This document shows positions 33,676-34,743 of a stretch of DNA of 34,743 nucleotides, piece by piece. Below the pieces are notes generated by a model, which was not told the DNA's origin, made no database searches, and saw nothing but the letters and a program-made list of their open reading frames with translations. The DNA is from Glomus cerebriforme (lineage: Eukaryota > Glomeromycota > Glomeromycetes > Glomerales > Glomeraceae): NCBI GenBank assembly GCA_003550305.1, contig QKYT01000027.1, forward strand, positions 221,554 through 256,296, read 5' to 3'. The position numbers and the translations under genes were made by a program. Numbering within the stretch: the first letter of the stretch is position 1; every line of letters starts with the position of its first letter.

Positions 33676-34662
33676 CTAGTACAAGACTGGCTGATTTTTT
33701 TGCACCATAGATTGACAGATATGATAAATATGAGGTGACCAATTCAAATCACCAGTACGGCGTCTCCCATCCTCTAACTCACCAGGTTCAAGCAAATATC
33801 TTACCAAGATATCATAAGTTAATCGTGGTTCATCAAAGCCTATGGGCCCATCACGTAGTTTGGAAGGCTTAGAAATAACACTTTCTTTTTCTATTGTCAC
33901 AGCAGGAGCCATACCAATTTCCCAGGTTAGAGAATTATTAATGTCTTTAACAATTAATTGGAGATTTTTTACCCAAGCCCGAGATCTTTCAGTAATAGGA
34001 AGTAATTGATCGGACGCATCTTGAGGAAGACCACATCTCTCCCATAAGGTCCTATTATATCTTTCAACAATACTCATAGTACGTTTAGATTTAGCCTTCT
34101 GAATTTTCACACCATGCTCTCTCATTAATTTCTTACAATCACCCCTAAACTCTGGACCCTTATCTGTTAAAAATGTTTCCGGCCAGACTAGAGGACACTC
34201 AGGGTCATCATATTTCTCTTTAAGAGCTTTAACAATAGTCTTTGAGGTTAAGATTCCCTGCCTATCTTTAACACTATATGCACCAATAGGGATAGATACT
34301 TTATATCTCGAAGCAACATCCACAATATTAAGGCAAAAAAGATAAGTTACCCGGTCAATCTTATCATAAGGCATGTAGAGAACATCTGCCTGATGGACTT
34401 TATTTGGAATCGTAATAGAGCAAAAACTTGCTTGAGGAATATATCTGGGACGAGGCTTATGTATCTGATGTACAGCCTGTCTCTCAAGCCAATCATTCAC
34501 ATCATCTAGGCTAAAATCATACCTAGCTTGTAGAGAAGCTTCAAGCAATTTTTTCGCATTTCTATGATAACTAGCAGGCTGGTAGTAAATTTTTTGCAAA
34601 GTAAGATCCTGGTCAAGATTACGCACTTTTTGAGGATTTATATAAACCAAAGGTTCTCCCAT
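33676..34662 (-). CDS. Polinton/Maverick-type DDE integrase, 328 aa
   Basis: Retroviral-type integrase that would join element ends to target DNA. Residues about 23-75 form the N-terminal region typical of Polinton integrases: KIYYQPASYHRNAKKLL, then VNDWLERQAVHQIHKPRPRY. The rve catalytic core follows with Asp93 (HQADVLYMP), Asp167 (LTDKGPEF) and Glu200 (IVERYNRTL), a spacing of 32 residues between the last two rather than the usual 35. The C-terminal part (NWSPHIYHI...QPVLY) resembles the small beta-barrel seen after these cores. The frame is intact over the whole length with all three acidic residues, so it may be functional. A retrotransposon or Ginger-type integrase is the alternative; no reverse transcriptase, polymerase B or capsid gene is visible before the window ends. 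Confidence 0.8.
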   Translation of the reverse strand: MGEPLVYINPQKVRNLDQDLTLQKIYYQPASYHRNAKKLLEASLQARYDFSLDDVNDWLERQAVHQIHKPRPRYIPQASFCSITIPNKVHQADVLYMPYDKIDRVTYLFCLNIVDVASRYKVSIPIGAYSVKDRQGILTSKTIVKALKEKYDDPECPLVWPETFLTDKGPEFRGDCKKLMREHGVKIQKAKSKRTMSIVERYNRTLWERCGLPQDASDQLLPITERSRAWVKNLQLIVKDINNSLTWEIGMAPAVTIEKESVISKPSKLRDGPIGFDEPRLTYDILVRYLLEPGELEDGRRRTGDLNWSPHIYHICQSMVQKNQPVLY

Positions 34663-34743
34663 TCTCTTTTATAATCACGAAAAAAGAATGTCATTCCGTA
34701 GACCTCATCCAAGGCAGAGAAGAACATGTGAAGAATATAAAGC

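Overview
The window reads as nuclear DNA of an arbuscular-mycorrhizal (Glomeromycotina, Rhizophagus-like) fungus. This is inferred from strongly AT-rich DNA, short GT-AG introns of about 60-120 bp, fungal-type hexokinase, a TRP-like channel of a kind I associate with these fungi, and a dense mix of Tigger/pogo, MULE (FAR1-like), hAT MITE and Polinton/Maverick sequences. No tRNA or rRNA gene was found. There is a 266-bp run of N (14007-14272) plus eight single Ns.

Region 1 (1-12.3 kb) is gene-rich, and every gene lies on the minus strand. In gene order from right to left these are: a Myb/SANT protein (12315-11638), a ROK-type sugar kinase (11459-10326), a hexokinase (10120-8491), a large fusion of a GDP-mannose-3,5-epimerase-like domain to two glycosyltransferase-like modules with membrane anchors (5563-2335), and a Trp/Ser/Asn-rich disordered protein with alternating 28/30-residue repeats that runs off the left edge (1533-1). 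The exon joins in this region are mine. All kept introns are GT-AG and phase-consistent, and the joins restore family motifs. Two kinases and a sugar-nucleotide epimerase/transferase side by side suggest a sugar-activation theme, but nothing shows co-regulation.

Region 2 (12.3-23.3 kb) is repeat-derived. It contains a 302-bp MITE, a 0.9-kb AT-rich minisatellite, a non-autonomous Tigger-like element (17032-19174) carrying two tandem retroposon-like insertions, a decayed Tigger/pogo transposon with recognisable ends and TA duplications (19383-21811), an inverted copy of the minisatellite, and the C-terminal end of a MULE/FAR1 transposase.

Region 3 (23.3-29.3 kb) has an unrecognised two-part gene, an array of six imperfect palindromes (24822-25083), three further tandem hairpins (25521-25647), and a multi-exon TRP-like cation-channel gene on the minus strand (29310-26343). 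One exon of the channel gene is interrupted by a 395-bp hAT-type MITE with a perfect 8-bp target duplication, and a probable homopolymer frameshift follows it, so this allele looks broken.

Region 4 (29.3-32.8 kb) is AT-rich with no gene I can support. Region 5 (32.8 kb to the end) is a fragment of a Polinton/Maverick-type element: a small Cys/His cluster protein, an unrecognised helical protein and an integrase with DDE residues.
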